Of a stretch of 64,000 nt of DNA, positions 24,031 to 33,877 are shown in pieces; positions within the stretch are counted from its first letter, which is position 1, and the number at the start of each line of letters is the position of its first letter. Made by a program: the position numbers and the translations under genes. The DNA is taken from the NCBI RefSeq assembly GCF_002999335.1, contig NW_020312369.1:372001-436000 (forward strand), given 5' to 3'. Under the pieces are notes generated by a model. That model was not told the origin of the DNA. It was given only the letters and a program-made list of their open reading frames with translations, and ran no database searches. The stretch comes from Cyclospora cayetanensis. Its lineage: Eukaryota; Apicomplexa; Conoidasida; Eucoccidiorida; Eimeriidae.

Positions 24031-26058
24031 GGGCTTCCTGAGCCTCTTATAGACGTGGCTCTTATCTCGCTAGCGTTAGCAGCAGCAGCGACCACAACGG
24101 CGTAGAGCGTTATTGTACAAATGGAAGAGGCACGAGCTCGAGAGGCTGCTTGTTTTTGAGTGTTACCTGCAGGCGTGCGGTATTCTGTTGCAGTGTTTGT
24201 CTAGCAGCAAACGCAGCAGTTCGAGTAAGAGTATCGTTACGAGCACTAGTTTTGTTGATGCTGCTTGGTCAAGTCCTATCTGCACATGTAGTCGTGGCTG
24301 TCTGGCTCTCTTTTACGCCTCCAAAATAGGTGTTTTCGCAGCCCCGGCTGCAGTTCCTGCTGCAGACAGCAGTAGTAGTGGTAAGTACTGCAGGCAGCAG
24401 CGGCGGAAGCGGATGCTGTACGCAGCGATAGCAGCAGCACCAGGAGCTGCTGCTGCGGCAGTTTGCATTTCTTTGGAGGCAAACGTACAGGCAGGGGGCC
24501 TGGTCCCTCCTTTTGTTTAGGTGCTATAGTTTGGAGTGATGGGGTGTTGGGGTGTGTGTGTGCCTTTGTGTTGGGTCACCATCCGCTGCATATATACATT
24601 TCCATAGTAGCTTGCAACAGCAGCAGTGGCAGAGGATGAGTGTAGTAGTAGGGCTCTTATTTGCTCTGTGCTTAGTAGGCCTTTAGAACGTAACGACACG
24701 CGTTACGTAAATGAGGTAGCAACAACAGCTGCGTGAGCTGCGCGTCTCGGTGCCCATCGAGGTGATTCTCGAATTTCAGTCGTATTGTTGGCCAGTCCCC
24801 TTGAGTGTTGGTGAGTCACATACACTCAAGGGGACTGGCCGACAATACGACTGACGGCGGAATACCACTCCTACGATCTCTTGCTAAGTCTAGTGCTTAG
24901 CGTTTAGCAAATTCTTTGGCCAATTAGATTTGGTATGCAGTTGCCCCTATGAGAGCGGGAGTTTCCAGACTTGTCTGGCTGGAAAGACAGAACTTATCTG
25001 CTGAAAGCATCTAGGTTGGAGGCAGAGCGCATGGCCTTGACTTGAGGCTGCCCAAGAGCTCACAAATGCTTCCTGGTCTGGGGGATGTGGGGTTGGGGGG
25101 AAGCACTGGAAGCGAACGGTTGTGTCGTAAACGGGATGCCCGTGCACCCCACATGGCCCGGGTAGCTGGACGAGGTGTCAAGTCTTTGGCCAGAGAGAGC
25201 TAGAAGGATTGGTATGTGCGGGTTTAAGCAACTATTGACGTGATCTGCGTGTATGCTTCTATTCGCATGAATGCCACGCTAGAAAGTGCTACCCTGGCAT
25301 TGCTTTTGCGCGCGCCCGCAAGTGTGCTCAGGCGGGCTCAGATCCCTTCGTTGCAGCATGCGTGCCATTCATAATCGAGTGTAGTCCTTGCGAACCCTTT
25401 GTCCACAAGCTTATTTGGCAAAGTGGGAAGAAGAACTGGTGAGGTGAACCAGCAATCCTGTGGAACACGTAGCGGCGTTTGCCCCCCTGTTCCCTCTAGC
25501 ATGCTATAGGAGGGTTTAGGGGCGCACTGTTAAGCGTGCTATAGTTTAATCCGAAGACTGAAAAGGGCCTCCAGTCTAGCCATCGCTAGAAGTCGGGCTT
25601 ACAGGACAAGCGCTAGAAGAATTGGGCGCCTTGGAGGCACTCACTTTCAGGGCACACAACAAGCACGAGCGTTCGCAAATGAAGGCTTTTGCGCCTTCGA
25701 TGTGCCCTTCACAGCGTTGCTTTCAATAAACCGGTGGGTCTTCCTGGCTGGGGGCCATTTGCTAGGGGGCCCCCTAGGAGGGGCCCCCTGCAGCAATGGT
25801 GGATTCTTTGAAGCTCCACGAATTTCGTTTACCAAAAATATACGCGCCCACCTCCACAATTCAAGCTTAGGGCTTGGGACCTACATCGCTAGGGAGTTCC
25901 AAGTTCTTTACAAGGTCTCGATAGGCTTTCGATTCACTGGCTGCACATATTATGGCGCTGGTTGTTTGCCTTTAGTGGGAGTCGTTCGTCCACCTTCTAG
26001 TCCGCTAGTAGGGGCTAGAGGTGCTGCACATTTAGAATTGTTTCTGCGCTCGCCGATC
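24031..26058. other. RAB2-WDR6 intergenic region
   Basis: About 2 kb with no supported gene. It contains CAG/CTG-type triplet clusters (24150-24480), a strong hairpin (24776-24854), and an open stretch 25702-26058 that joins the WDR6-like frame but has no in-frame ATG until 26059. It probably carries the RAB2 3' UTR and the WDR6-like promoter. Confidence 0.5.
24776..24854. repeat. Long inverted repeat / hairpin, 33-bp arms
   Basis: The left arm (24776-24808) and right arm (24822-24854) are reverse complements apart from one position that would be a G-U pair in RNA. They are separated by a 13-nt loop. An arm contains GGCCAGTCCCCTTGAGTGT. Such a long near-perfect stem in noncoding DNA is not expected by chance. 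It could be a miniature inverted-repeat element, a structured RNA or a recombination product. No terminator role is implied in this eukaryote. Confidence 0.9.
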
Positions 26059-29000
26059 ATGTGCGCGCTTGGCGGGAACCCAGGGGAGCACTCAGCCTTT
26101 GAAGGCCTTTCGGGGGGCCCCCGTGTGGACTTTGCGAGGTCGAGCGCAACGGGCAGTGCAAAGGCTGTTGCAATCTCGGAATGTGGGGAGCTCCTATTTG
26201 CTGGAGTTGCCAACACGATTAGACTCTACCGAATCAATGTGACGGCTCCGCAGGATCGGGGGCCCCCACGAGGCAGGCACGTACCTGCAGGGGCCCTTGG
26301 GGAGGCCCTTCTATCTTGTCTGCACACAGAAGGAGAGTCCTTGTTCTCGGTACCATTGGGGCCTGCTGATGGGCATCTAGCTCAGCAGGAATCCCCCCTC
26401 GCCGCTGTCTTCTTCAGCCCGAGTGAGCACGTGCTCGGCCTCACAGAAAGCAGGGGGCTTCTCGCCGCATATGGCACTCGCCGACTTTCTGTCTACGCTA
26501 TTGAGGGAAAGGGGTCCACATGGGGACTCGTGGAGGCCCCAGCGCAAGTGAAGGAACCCGTGCGACTGCAGCAGATCTTACTCGTCAAAGACACGCGTCG
26601 AATCCTAGCGGCGGAGTTTTTTTTCCTTGCATCAGCTGTACAGACAGCTCCTTCGGCAGCAGAGACAGCGGCAGTAACGAGGGCAGAGGGTTCCGAGGTC
26701 TCCGCCGCACAGACAGCACCGAAAATAGACGCAGGGTCACCTTGCTGCCGTCAGGCCTGTCTCCTTGTTGTTCTGTCTGACGGGTGCGTACGGCTGCTGC
26801 ATGTAGCTACAGGCGAGGTGCTGCTTGAGCGGCAGTGCAGCAGCAGCGCGCTGCAGCTGCAGGCCGCAGCCGTCACACCCGTCGTGGTGCAGCTGTCTGG
26901 TCATATTACAAGTGCCAGCTGCTGCACGTCTTGCACTTGTTGCAGCAAAGGCTTGCAGCAGCGCCTGCTGCTCCTCGTGGCGGGGGGGACAGCCTTCTCT
27001 GACTTGCTCTTGTGGCTACTGCCAATCGACATGGCCCCAACTTCAGAGCAACCTGCAACAGCGCATGCAGCCTCAAACACGCCCCTTCAGCTGGTGCAGC
27101 GCCTAGAAGGACACAGAGGAGGCCTCTTTTCCCTCGCTTTCGCGGAGGGGGGCACTATCCTGGCTTCCGCTTCCGATGACAGGGAGATACGACTGTGGGC
27201 TAGCAAACCGTGTACAGCCGCCTGTGAAGCAGCAGCTGCAGTGGCAACGGCGGTGGATCAGAAGGCCCCTGCAGCAGCAGCACGTGCAGGTGCAGCAGCA
27301 CTCGCGGAACTCCGGGCACTGTGGAGTGCGCCCTTTGGCGAAGCGTCCTGTGCAATGGGGGCCCCTTATAATGAACCCCGAAGGGCCCCTTGTGACTCTT
27401 TCCAGAAGCCGTTTACGTACCACTGCATCTCCGTGTTGCGCGGCCATAGGTCTCGAATCTGGATGGTCGCCTTCCTAGACTTGCTTCCTGGCTTACGCTT
27501 TCCGCAGCTCCAGCCCCACGCACTGCACCAAACCCGCAAACACCAATCGTCGGGCAGCGCCCAATGCAAAGGAGGCCTCTGCGAAGATGCGGGGGGGAAG
27601 GGCAGCTGCTCCTGCGGAGAGCTGCTGCTCCTGCAGTCCGCGACGTGCAGTCTGCTCCTCCTGTCTGCAGGGGAAGACTCGACCGTAAGAATATGGTCTC
27701 TTAGAGGCCCATGCTTGTACACTCTAGAAGCCCACAAGGGCCGCGGTGTCCGCTCACTGGCCGTATTAGGGAGCGCGTTGGGGGCTTCGCGTCTTGCGAA
27801 TCGGCTTGGTTCGAGCTATTCCAGTGGGAGTGCGCAGCGGAGCGAGGCTGTGGGTGGAGAGAACGATGGAACTGGAGGCCCCTGGGGTCTCTTCGCAACC
27901 GGGGGAGAGGACGGGTGCATCAAGGTGTGGCCAGTTGAAGCACTGCATTCTCTGTGGGGAGCTCTTCAGCGACACGTACACTCCAGCAGCTTGGAGCTGC
28001 TAAGGATGTTGCGGCGCCACCCGCTAGATTCGCAGACTCTATCGGGGCCTGGTGAAAACGGCACGCTTGCTGCTGTTGTTGCTGCTGAGGAAGGCACAGC
28101 AAGCGCTGCAGCAACGGCCCAACTGGCAGACGTTTTTGCAGCAGGCGTCAAGCGGAAGATGTGCCGACACAGCCACCCGCCGCAAGAGCCGTTGCATCAA
28201 CAGACGAATGTGCCGCAAGAGCCACGGGATGAACAAGCCCTCCAGCAGCGAAGACAGAAGCAGCAACGCCGCAGGCCAGGGGATGGGCAGGAACACCACT
28301 TGACCTCGGCAGCGGCCGCAGGGGGCTTCGAAGGCTGCACCTGGAGCTGTAGAGTGACGCCAACAGCAGCGGTGCAGGCAGCGAGTAGGGCTGTCTCGGC
28401 AGATTCAGGTGAAGAGACAGGCAAGCTTGTGGAGACGACAGGCCCTTGGGAGTTCAGCTGTACGTCCGCTGCCGTTGCCGCACCAGCAGGGCTAAACTCA
28501 ACGCGCAACACCAGAACAAATGAAACAGCAAGGGTTTTACCGCCAGAAGCTGGATCAGGAGGCAGCCACCATCATTCGGCAGCAATCAAAGCTTCACTTT
28601 GCGGGGGACTGTGTGGCTGGTTAGGAGGCAGTGACAAGGATTTTGTCAGAGAAATCTTCTTCTGCTGGGGAGAGGAGACTGCAACAGACACGCTTATTCT
28701 GTCTACAAACTACGGACACGTTTACCTAGTGTGGCAGTGTGCAGCGACCTCAGGAGAAGCAGAGGTGGCCGCGGAAGCAGAAGCATCGACAGCAGCAGGA
28801 GGCGTTTCAATGGTGCCATTGGATGCAGCATTCACAACGGCAGGAGTGAGACAGGGCACTCAAGCAGTTGCAAGAGCTGCAGGAGCGGCAGCACGTACGT
28901 CGGGAGGGGGAGGATCATTTTGTTGGCTGTTGCTGTGCTGCGTACCGTCACCGGTGACTGCAACAGGTGTCTCCGACGAGTGTCTCTGCCTCGGGGGAGC

Positions 29001-32000
29001 CGACGGCTTCTTGCGGCTCTGTCACCTCCGGCCTCTCCGCCTTTCGATTGCCCGTATGCGGCAGCATTGCCAGCAGCGGCAGTGCTGTGACGATTCGCAA
29101 GTGAGGCCTGCCGCAGCTGGAGCCTTGACGGCAACAGAGGCCTTCAGCGATGCTCGCGTTTCCTCTGCCTTTGTGTTCTCCTTGGGAACCCTACAGAACC
29201 CGTCCTCTTTGGTTGCTGGGGTCTCTAGCAACACTGGAAATGGGAATACACTGCTGCTGCCGCTGGCGCGGTGTAGCAAGAGCAGCAGCAGCGTCTGGGC
29301 AGAAATGCGGCAAGCAAGGACAACACCAGTCCGCCCGCCCCACACAGGGGAAGACTGCCTTGGGGGCTTTGCTATTGCTGGCGACCATACGGGTACCTTC
29401 CAGCTATTCTTTTGGAATCTTCAGCAGCAGCATGCATCAGATCCTGCAGCAGCAGCAGCTGCTGCTGCTGCTGCTCCTGGGAACTGTCCTTTGAGGTTGG
29501 AAAGACTGGCAATTCTGAATCTTCCACGCCACAGACAGGCCCTCTCGGGAACGGCGGGTAGAACCCCCGTGCCGCGCGTCACAAACCGCTTTATGTGCTG
29601 TATCGCTTTGGCATCCTTGGCATCAGCGAGAACCTTCGAGGGCCATCAGATACTGTCAACGGTCTTCCTAGTCGGTGATGAGCACGGCACCTTGCACGTC
29701 CTGCTGCTGCAGGTTCCAGCTGTACGAGGGGGAGGCGCGGCAGAAGACAGAGGGCTCCCGCTCCAAAGGCAGCAGCAAGAGGCGCTTGAGTGGGATTGGC
29801 CGTCTTCGCGTGTTTTGGCACAGCAACCCTTAGCGGAGTTGCACCCCAGGCGACACGTTGCGTTGCTCACCTGCAGTAACGGCTTTGTTTTCTGCTGTGG
29901 CGGGGACGGGAGAATCCTTATTCTTCGCGTGTCCATCGGCAGCTCGAGGTCCAGCATCAGCAGCGTACCAGATCTCTGGGTGCCTCAGCAGGTTGTTGTC
30001 GAGCAGCTACAGGCTGTGAAGGTCTCTCAGATACGAACGTTCGTGTGTCTCCTGCCACAAGACGGCCCCTCTGCGTGTGTGGCTCCTTGGTGGGGTGCTT
30101 ACGCCGCCACATGCGCGGCACCAACGTCCGCAGTGCTGCTGCCGCCTCAGCAGCAACAGCAGGATGGATTTGCGCTGCTGAAGCAGCATGTCGCAGTGGG
30201 CGTTAGGGGAGGCGACCTTGTGGGGTTTTCTTTTACGCAGGAGGCGCCGCTGCTGCAGCTGCCATGCGGAGACAGCAAGCGCTCCTTCGCTGTGGGAAGG
30301 GGACGGCTAGGAGGCCTCCGCCTGGCCTTCTCGAAGGGAGAGTGCGTGCACATCTACAGCAGCAGCAGCAGCAGCAGCAGCACTAGCAGCCAGAGCAACA
30401 GAAACGAGGGAATAAACGCCCAGGAGGCGGAGGAGAAGGAAGAGGCGGGACTGTTGCTGCACAGGCCGCAAGCGCGCTGCTGTGTCTCCTATAATTCGCA
30501 CAACCCAGGGGGGGACATCCACGCCATTTCTTTCCTGTCTCCTTCGGTCATGTGCGCTGCTGCAGAGGACAACACTCTCAGCCTGATAGCATGCGAAGCG
30601 CCCCCCGTAGCAGCAGCACTTCCCCCAAGTCGCTGGAGCTTAACGCACAGTCTGAGCGTTTTCTCCATCACCACAAGGCATCATGCAGCAGTCCGTGCAA
30701 CCGCAGAGCTGCACCAGTGGCCGCACGCTCGACCATACCCGCAGGCAGGAGGCCCTCTTCCCCGCCTCCTGGCTAGTGCTGGGGCTGCACAAACCCTGAA
30801 TCTCTTCCAGCTGCTGACTGCAGCATCCACCCCAGCGTCAGCCACAAAGGGTGTACGGGCAGAAACCGAACCGCCAGAAGCTTCAGACGCTGCATCGCAG
30901 GGGCCTTTAGAACTCGCACATTCTGCATCCGATGCTGCTTCTGTCGGGATTCTACAGCTGGGGACGCTGTGCTTGGAGGACAGAAATGCCAAGGGCCCCT
31001 CCGCAAATGCGCGCTTCACCATGGTTTGCGGCTACGTGTCTATGCTACAGCAGCAATCGCAGTCGAACTGCGACGCCTACGTTCTTGTGGGGGTCTCGAC
31101 TGCCAGGCTGCTTCTGGTGCGCTTCCGCCTGTCCGTCGCAAATGACCCTCCAGCCGTGGCCGCACCTGCATTACCAGCTAGGACCGAGTCTGTTAATCAG
31201 AAACATGGAGCTTCGCGGAGCAGAGCAGTGCGCGCACTGGGGGGCCCCCAGGTTGTCTGCTCCTTAAGCCTGAATGCCGTTCCCCTGTGTTGTCAGCTGG
31301 TTCGCCTGCCTTCTCACGCTGAAGCAACACAAATTCGGCCTCCCGCGGCGGCCCCAGATGCGGAAGCCAGCTGCAGCAACAGAGGCTTCGTTGTCTTCGG
31401 ACAGACGGATGGGTGTGTTGCTTGTGCATTTTTAGAACAAAGAGACACACCCCCTTTGCTGCTGCCCGTAGCGGCTTTCCCAGCGCACCAGAGAGCCGTT
31501 ACTGCCGTTTGTGTAGAGGTGCTAGAGCAGCACCCCGCAGCAGTAGCATCAAGCCCTGCAAATTCGGCAACTGAGTCATGCCGTCTCCTCATTTGCACTA
31601 GTGGAGATGATGACGCGATTTCCCTTGCTATCGTTTCCCTTGTCTGCTATCCAGCAGGGGCAGCAGCGGGGACAGCAGCAGGAGCTCGAGAAGGCGAAGG
31701 AACCAGTTGCTGCAGGTGGCGTTTACGCCTGCTGAGTCGTGTGATGCACCCAAATGTTCATGGGTCTTCAGTTCGCTGCCTCGCGTTGTGCTTCCCGTTT
31801 CTTTTTAGCGCCGGGTGGGACAGATGGCTGCAGGCTTGGATACTGCATAGAGGCACCGGCACTTGCTTCGACAATAACCGCGCTAGCAGCGGCAGCCATG
31901 GAAGCAGCGGAATGCGGACGTGTGTGCTGTGTGAGGAAGGAAGCGTAGGAGGAGCAGCACCAAGTTGCTGCTGCAGACCAACAATTGGGTGCTTTGCTTC

Positions 32001-32334
32001 CTTAGTTGCTGGTGCTCCTCGTTCGGCTGCACAGCAGAATGCGTGCCTTCTCGATAGGCAACTGGAGGCGCTTTGGAAGACACGAGGGTCTCCCGTACAC
32101 CAAGGGCAGCGGCAAGAGCAGCAGGAAACTGAAGTTTTCATGCTACAGCGCATTGCATCCGTTCAGACGGGGGTTGCTGAGGTAGCTGCCCTGGCTGCTT
32201 GCCCCCTTGCAGAAAAAGACACTCCTAGGGGCCTGCAACGGGGCTTTAATAATGCAACCATCCGTCTGGGCTGTGCCGGTGCTAGTGGGGGTCTCGAGGT
32301 GTTTGAATTTCACTACAATCGTACACAGCAATGA
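26059..32334 (+). CDS. WDR6: WDR6-like WD40 protein (tRNA 2'-O-methylation cofactor family)
   Basis: The first in-frame ATG gives 2,091 residues in one uninterrupted frame. WD40 signatures cluster at about residues 345-620: LEGHRGGLFSLAFAEGG with ASASDDREIRLW, LRGHRSRIWMVAFL, LLSAGEDSTVRIW, AHKGRGVRSLAVLG and ATGGEDGCIKVW. The GH-GRGIR-type signature after a SAGED-VRIW blade is typical of WDR6/Rtt10. Another blade, SSVRCLALCFPFLFSAGWDR then WLQAW, is near residue 1900. WDR6 partners the FTSJ1/Trm7 methyltransferase for wobble-position 2'-O-methylation; the role here is inferred from family. The protein is about twice the usual length, expanded by Ala/Ser/Gln-rich inserts, including an Ala run near 29448-29477 and a Ser run near 30358-30387. 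It is the only long intronless gene in the repeat-rich part. Confidence 0.83.
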   Translation: MCALGGNPGEHSAFEGLSGGPRVDFARSSATGSAKAVAISECGELLFAGVANTIRLYRINVTAPQDRGPPRGRHVPAGALGEALLSCLHTEGESLFSVPLGPADGHLAQQESPLAAVFFSPSEHVLGLTESRGLLAAYGTRRLSVYAIEGKGSTWGLVEAPAQVKEPVRLQQILLVKDTRRILAAEFFFLASAVQTAPSAAETAAVTRAEGSEVSAAQTAPKIDAGSPCCRQACLLVVLSDGCVRLLHVATGEVLLERQCSSSALQLQAAAVTPVVVQLSGHITSASCCTSCTCCSKGLQQRLLLLVAGGTAFSDLLLWLLPIDMAPTSEQPATAHAASNTPLQLVQRLEGHRGGLFSLAFAEGGTILASASDDREIRLWASKPCTAACEAAAAVATAVDQKAPAAAARAGAAALAELRALWSAPFGEASCAMGAPYNEPRRAPCDSFQKPFTYHCISVLRGHRSRIWMVAFLDLLPGLRFPQLQPHALHQTRKHQSSGSAQCKGGLCEDAGGKGSCSCGELLLLQSATCSLLLLSAGEDSTVRIWSLRGPCLYTLEAHKGRGVRSLAVLGSALGASRLANRLGSSYSSGSAQRSEAVGGENDGTGGPWGLFATGGEDGCIKVWPVEALHSLWGALQRHVHSSSLELLRMLRRHPLDSQTLSGPGENGTLAAVVAAEEGTASAAATAQLADVFAAGVKRKMCRHSHPPQEPLHQQTNVPQEPRDEQALQQRRQKQQRRRPGDGQEHHLTSAAAAGGFEGCTWSCRVTPTAAVQAASRAVSADSGEETGKLVETTGPWEFSCTSAAVAAPAGLNSTRNTRTNETARVLPPEAGSGGSHHHSAAIKASLCGGLCGWLGGSDKDFVREIFFCWGEETATDTLILSTNYGHVYLVWQCAATSGEAEVAAEAEASTAAGGVSMVPLDAAFTTAGVRQGTQAVARAAGAAARTSGGGGSFCWLLLCCVPSPVTATGVSDECLCLGGADGFLRLCHLRPLRLSIARMRQHCQQRQCCDDSQVRPAAAGALTATEAFSDARVSSAFVFSLGTLQNPSSLVAGVSSNTGNGNTLLLPLARCSKSSSSVWAEMRQARTTPVRPPHTGEDCLGGFAIAGDHTGTFQLFFWNLQQQHASDPAAAAAAAAAAPGNCPLRLERLAILNLPRHRQALSGTAGRTPVPRVTNRFMCCIALASLASARTFEGHQILSTVFLVGDEHGTLHVLLLQVPAVRGGGAAEDRGLPLQRQQQEALEWDWPSSRVLAQQPLAELHPRRHVALLTCSNGFVFCCGGDGRILILRVSIGSSRSSISSVPDLWVPQQVVVEQLQAVKVSQIRTFVCLLPQDGPSACVAPWWGAYAATCAAPTSAVLLPPQQQQQDGFALLKQHVAVGVRGGDLVGFSFTQEAPLLQLPCGDSKRSFAVGRGRLGGLRLAFSKGECVHIYSSSSSSSSTSSQSNRNEGINAQEAEEKEEAGLLLHRPQARCCVSYNSHNPGGDIHAISFLSPSVMCAAAEDNTLSLIACEAPPVAAALPPSRWSLTHSLSVFSITTRHHAAVRATAELHQWPHARPYPQAGGPLPRLLASAGAAQTLNLFQLLTAASTPASATKGVRAETEPPEASDAASQGPLELAHSASDAASVGILQLGTLCLEDRNAKGPSANARFTMVCGYVSMLQQQSQSNCDAYVLVGVSTARLLLVRFRLSVANDPPAVAAPALPARTESVNQKHGASRSRAVRALGGPQVVCSLSLNAVPLCCQLVRLPSHAEATQIRPPAAAPDAEASCSNRGFVVFGQTDGCVACAFLEQRDTPPLLLPVAAFPAHQRAVTAVCVEVLEQHPAAVASSPANSATESCRLLICTSGDDDAISLAIVSLVCYPAGAAAGTAAGAREGEGTSCCRWRLRLLSRVMHPNVHGSSVRCLALCFPFLFSAGWDRWLQAWILHRGTGTCFDNNRASSGSHGSSGMRTCVLCEEGSVGGAAPSCCCRPTIGCFASLVAGAPRSAAQQNACLLDRQLEALWKTRGSPVHQGQRQEQQETEVFMLQRIASVQTGVAEVAALAACPLAEKDTPRGLQRGFNNATIRLGCAGASGGLEVFEFHYNRTQQ

Positions 32335-33568
32335 GCGCAGACACGACCGCCGAGTCTTTTGTTTCTTTTTTCCCTATAGGGAGTGTCCCTCAGCGCTCAA
32401 TGGCATGCAGATAGAAATACTAGTAACGTAACATACAGGTAGGTTGAAGAGTAGCTATGGGGAGGCCCTTGCGTACTGTGATGTGGATGGTCGTCCTACG
32501 GGTTTGGTCAGGCGCAAAGGAGGATGTGGCCTAGCAGGATGATGCGCATATACTTCCCATGCATTACAAATTGATCATTGTAATCCCGTTCACCTATTCA
32601 GAGAGCCCATCTTCCGAGATCGCTGTGCTATTTAGCCGACTGCCTTGTGAGGTCGCTGACTCCGGAGCACGCGATGTACCTACTCACTGGGCGTGCTAGC
32701 CACTCGCTAGGCAAGCTAATCGACGCCACCTCTATGCAATCAGTTTTCCAATATGCACGATCAAAGCTTGCGTTTTCGAAAACAGCAGTGCTATACGGCG
32801 CTGGAGGGTCGGGACAGAAGGCCGCGCTAGTACCGTTACAATCGGCGAAGTATTGCAGCTTATGGAGCCCCAAAACAAACGCTCCCCTCAAGGCCCCCTA
32901 TTTAAAGTCTGTCGCCATACTCTTAACCTCTGTGCGCCTGTATGCCGTAGTATGGTCATACCTTTTGGCGTTTTCTAGCCGTACTGCGAAGGCCCCCACC
33001 CATTTTACATCCAAGATATGTACACCCCTCCGCCAGCGAATATCGCCCTTCCGCACCTCAACGGATGATATTTCAAAAGGCTGTAGCCTATGGGGGCTTC
33101 AGCTGAAACCCCCAAGAGAGGAGCATTGGCTGCGGATTTTGCCGCTGTTATGGAGAACAGGAGGGAAAAACATAAATTACGGCAGTTTTCCGAACACTAT
33201 GGCTTTAACACTACATACCAGCTGCCGCGCTGTTGACTCCTGCCTTTTTCTGCCATTCGCTATGAATATACACCGAAAACCACCCCAGCAACAACTGCAG
33301 CAACAGAGGGCCCCCCGCGAGTCCCGCCCGGTCACCAGCCACTGTGCCACAACAGCAGCTGAACGATAATGCCTTTGTGCGTACATTTGCGATTAAAATA
33401 TTTTATATTTCTTGGCATTGGCTTTAGGCAGAATTAAATCCAGAAAATTGGCGGTACCTATGCAGTTGCTGCGGCTGCTGGTGCCAGGGCGTGTCGTTGC
33501 TCCGCCTCGGTGTGGCGTGTCTAGGTGGTAGAAACCGCCCCCCGAGTACGACATTCTACTGACTCTGA
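32335..33568. other. Intergenic; one uncertain open frame
   Basis: An open frame runs 32647-33369 (plus). Its first in-frame ATG is near 32674, giving about 230 residues. It is long for this composition but has no recognisable domain and ends in a Gln-rich stretch. It could be an exon or 3' end of an unrecognised gene, or chance. Nothing else is supported here. Confidence 0.35.
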
Positions 33569-33844
33569 ATGTATTTGGCCCTACTCCATTCCCTCCAGAC
33601 AGGGGCGAAGAGCAGTCCTACTCCCGCCACAGCCGCAGCGCTCCTCCCTCTCGGTGATCCCGAGGTTCAGCTTGACGAGTTCCTTGCGCGGTTGCCGCGA
33701 ACTGCCGAGAAAATCGGAAACGGACTCGCCTCAGCGGCCTATCTCACTCGCAGCATTCCTAGAAGCAGGTGGGGGAGCGTTGGAACCGCAGCCGCAGTGT
33801 TCACCGCCTTTTTACTGAACCCCCGGTCGTTGACAAGAGTATGA
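33569..33844 (+). CDS. Short hypothetical ORF or exon with a C-terminal hydrophobic span
   Basis: A 91-residue ATG-initiated frame. After an Ala/Pro-rich start it reads like a protein: LDEFLARLPRTAEKIGN, then GTAAAVFTAFLLNP as a possible membrane span. It could be a small gene or an exon beginning at the CCCTCCAG acceptor at about 33599. It ends 33 bases before the zinc-finger gene, too close for a normal intron between them. Unrecognised, and weakly supported. Confidence 0.3.
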   Translation: MYLALLHSLQTGAKSSPTPATAAALLPLGDPEVQLDEFLARLPRTAEKIGNGLASAAYLTRSIPRSRWGSVGTAAAVFTAFLLNPRSLTRV

Positions 33845-33877
33845 ACACCAGCAGCAACTCCAGGAAGCGCAAGGCCA

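Noticed and set aside
25702..26058. N-terminal extension of the WDR6-like frame
   Set aside because: The open frame continues upstream, but the first ATG in frame is at 26059, and the extension shows no WD40 or other domain.
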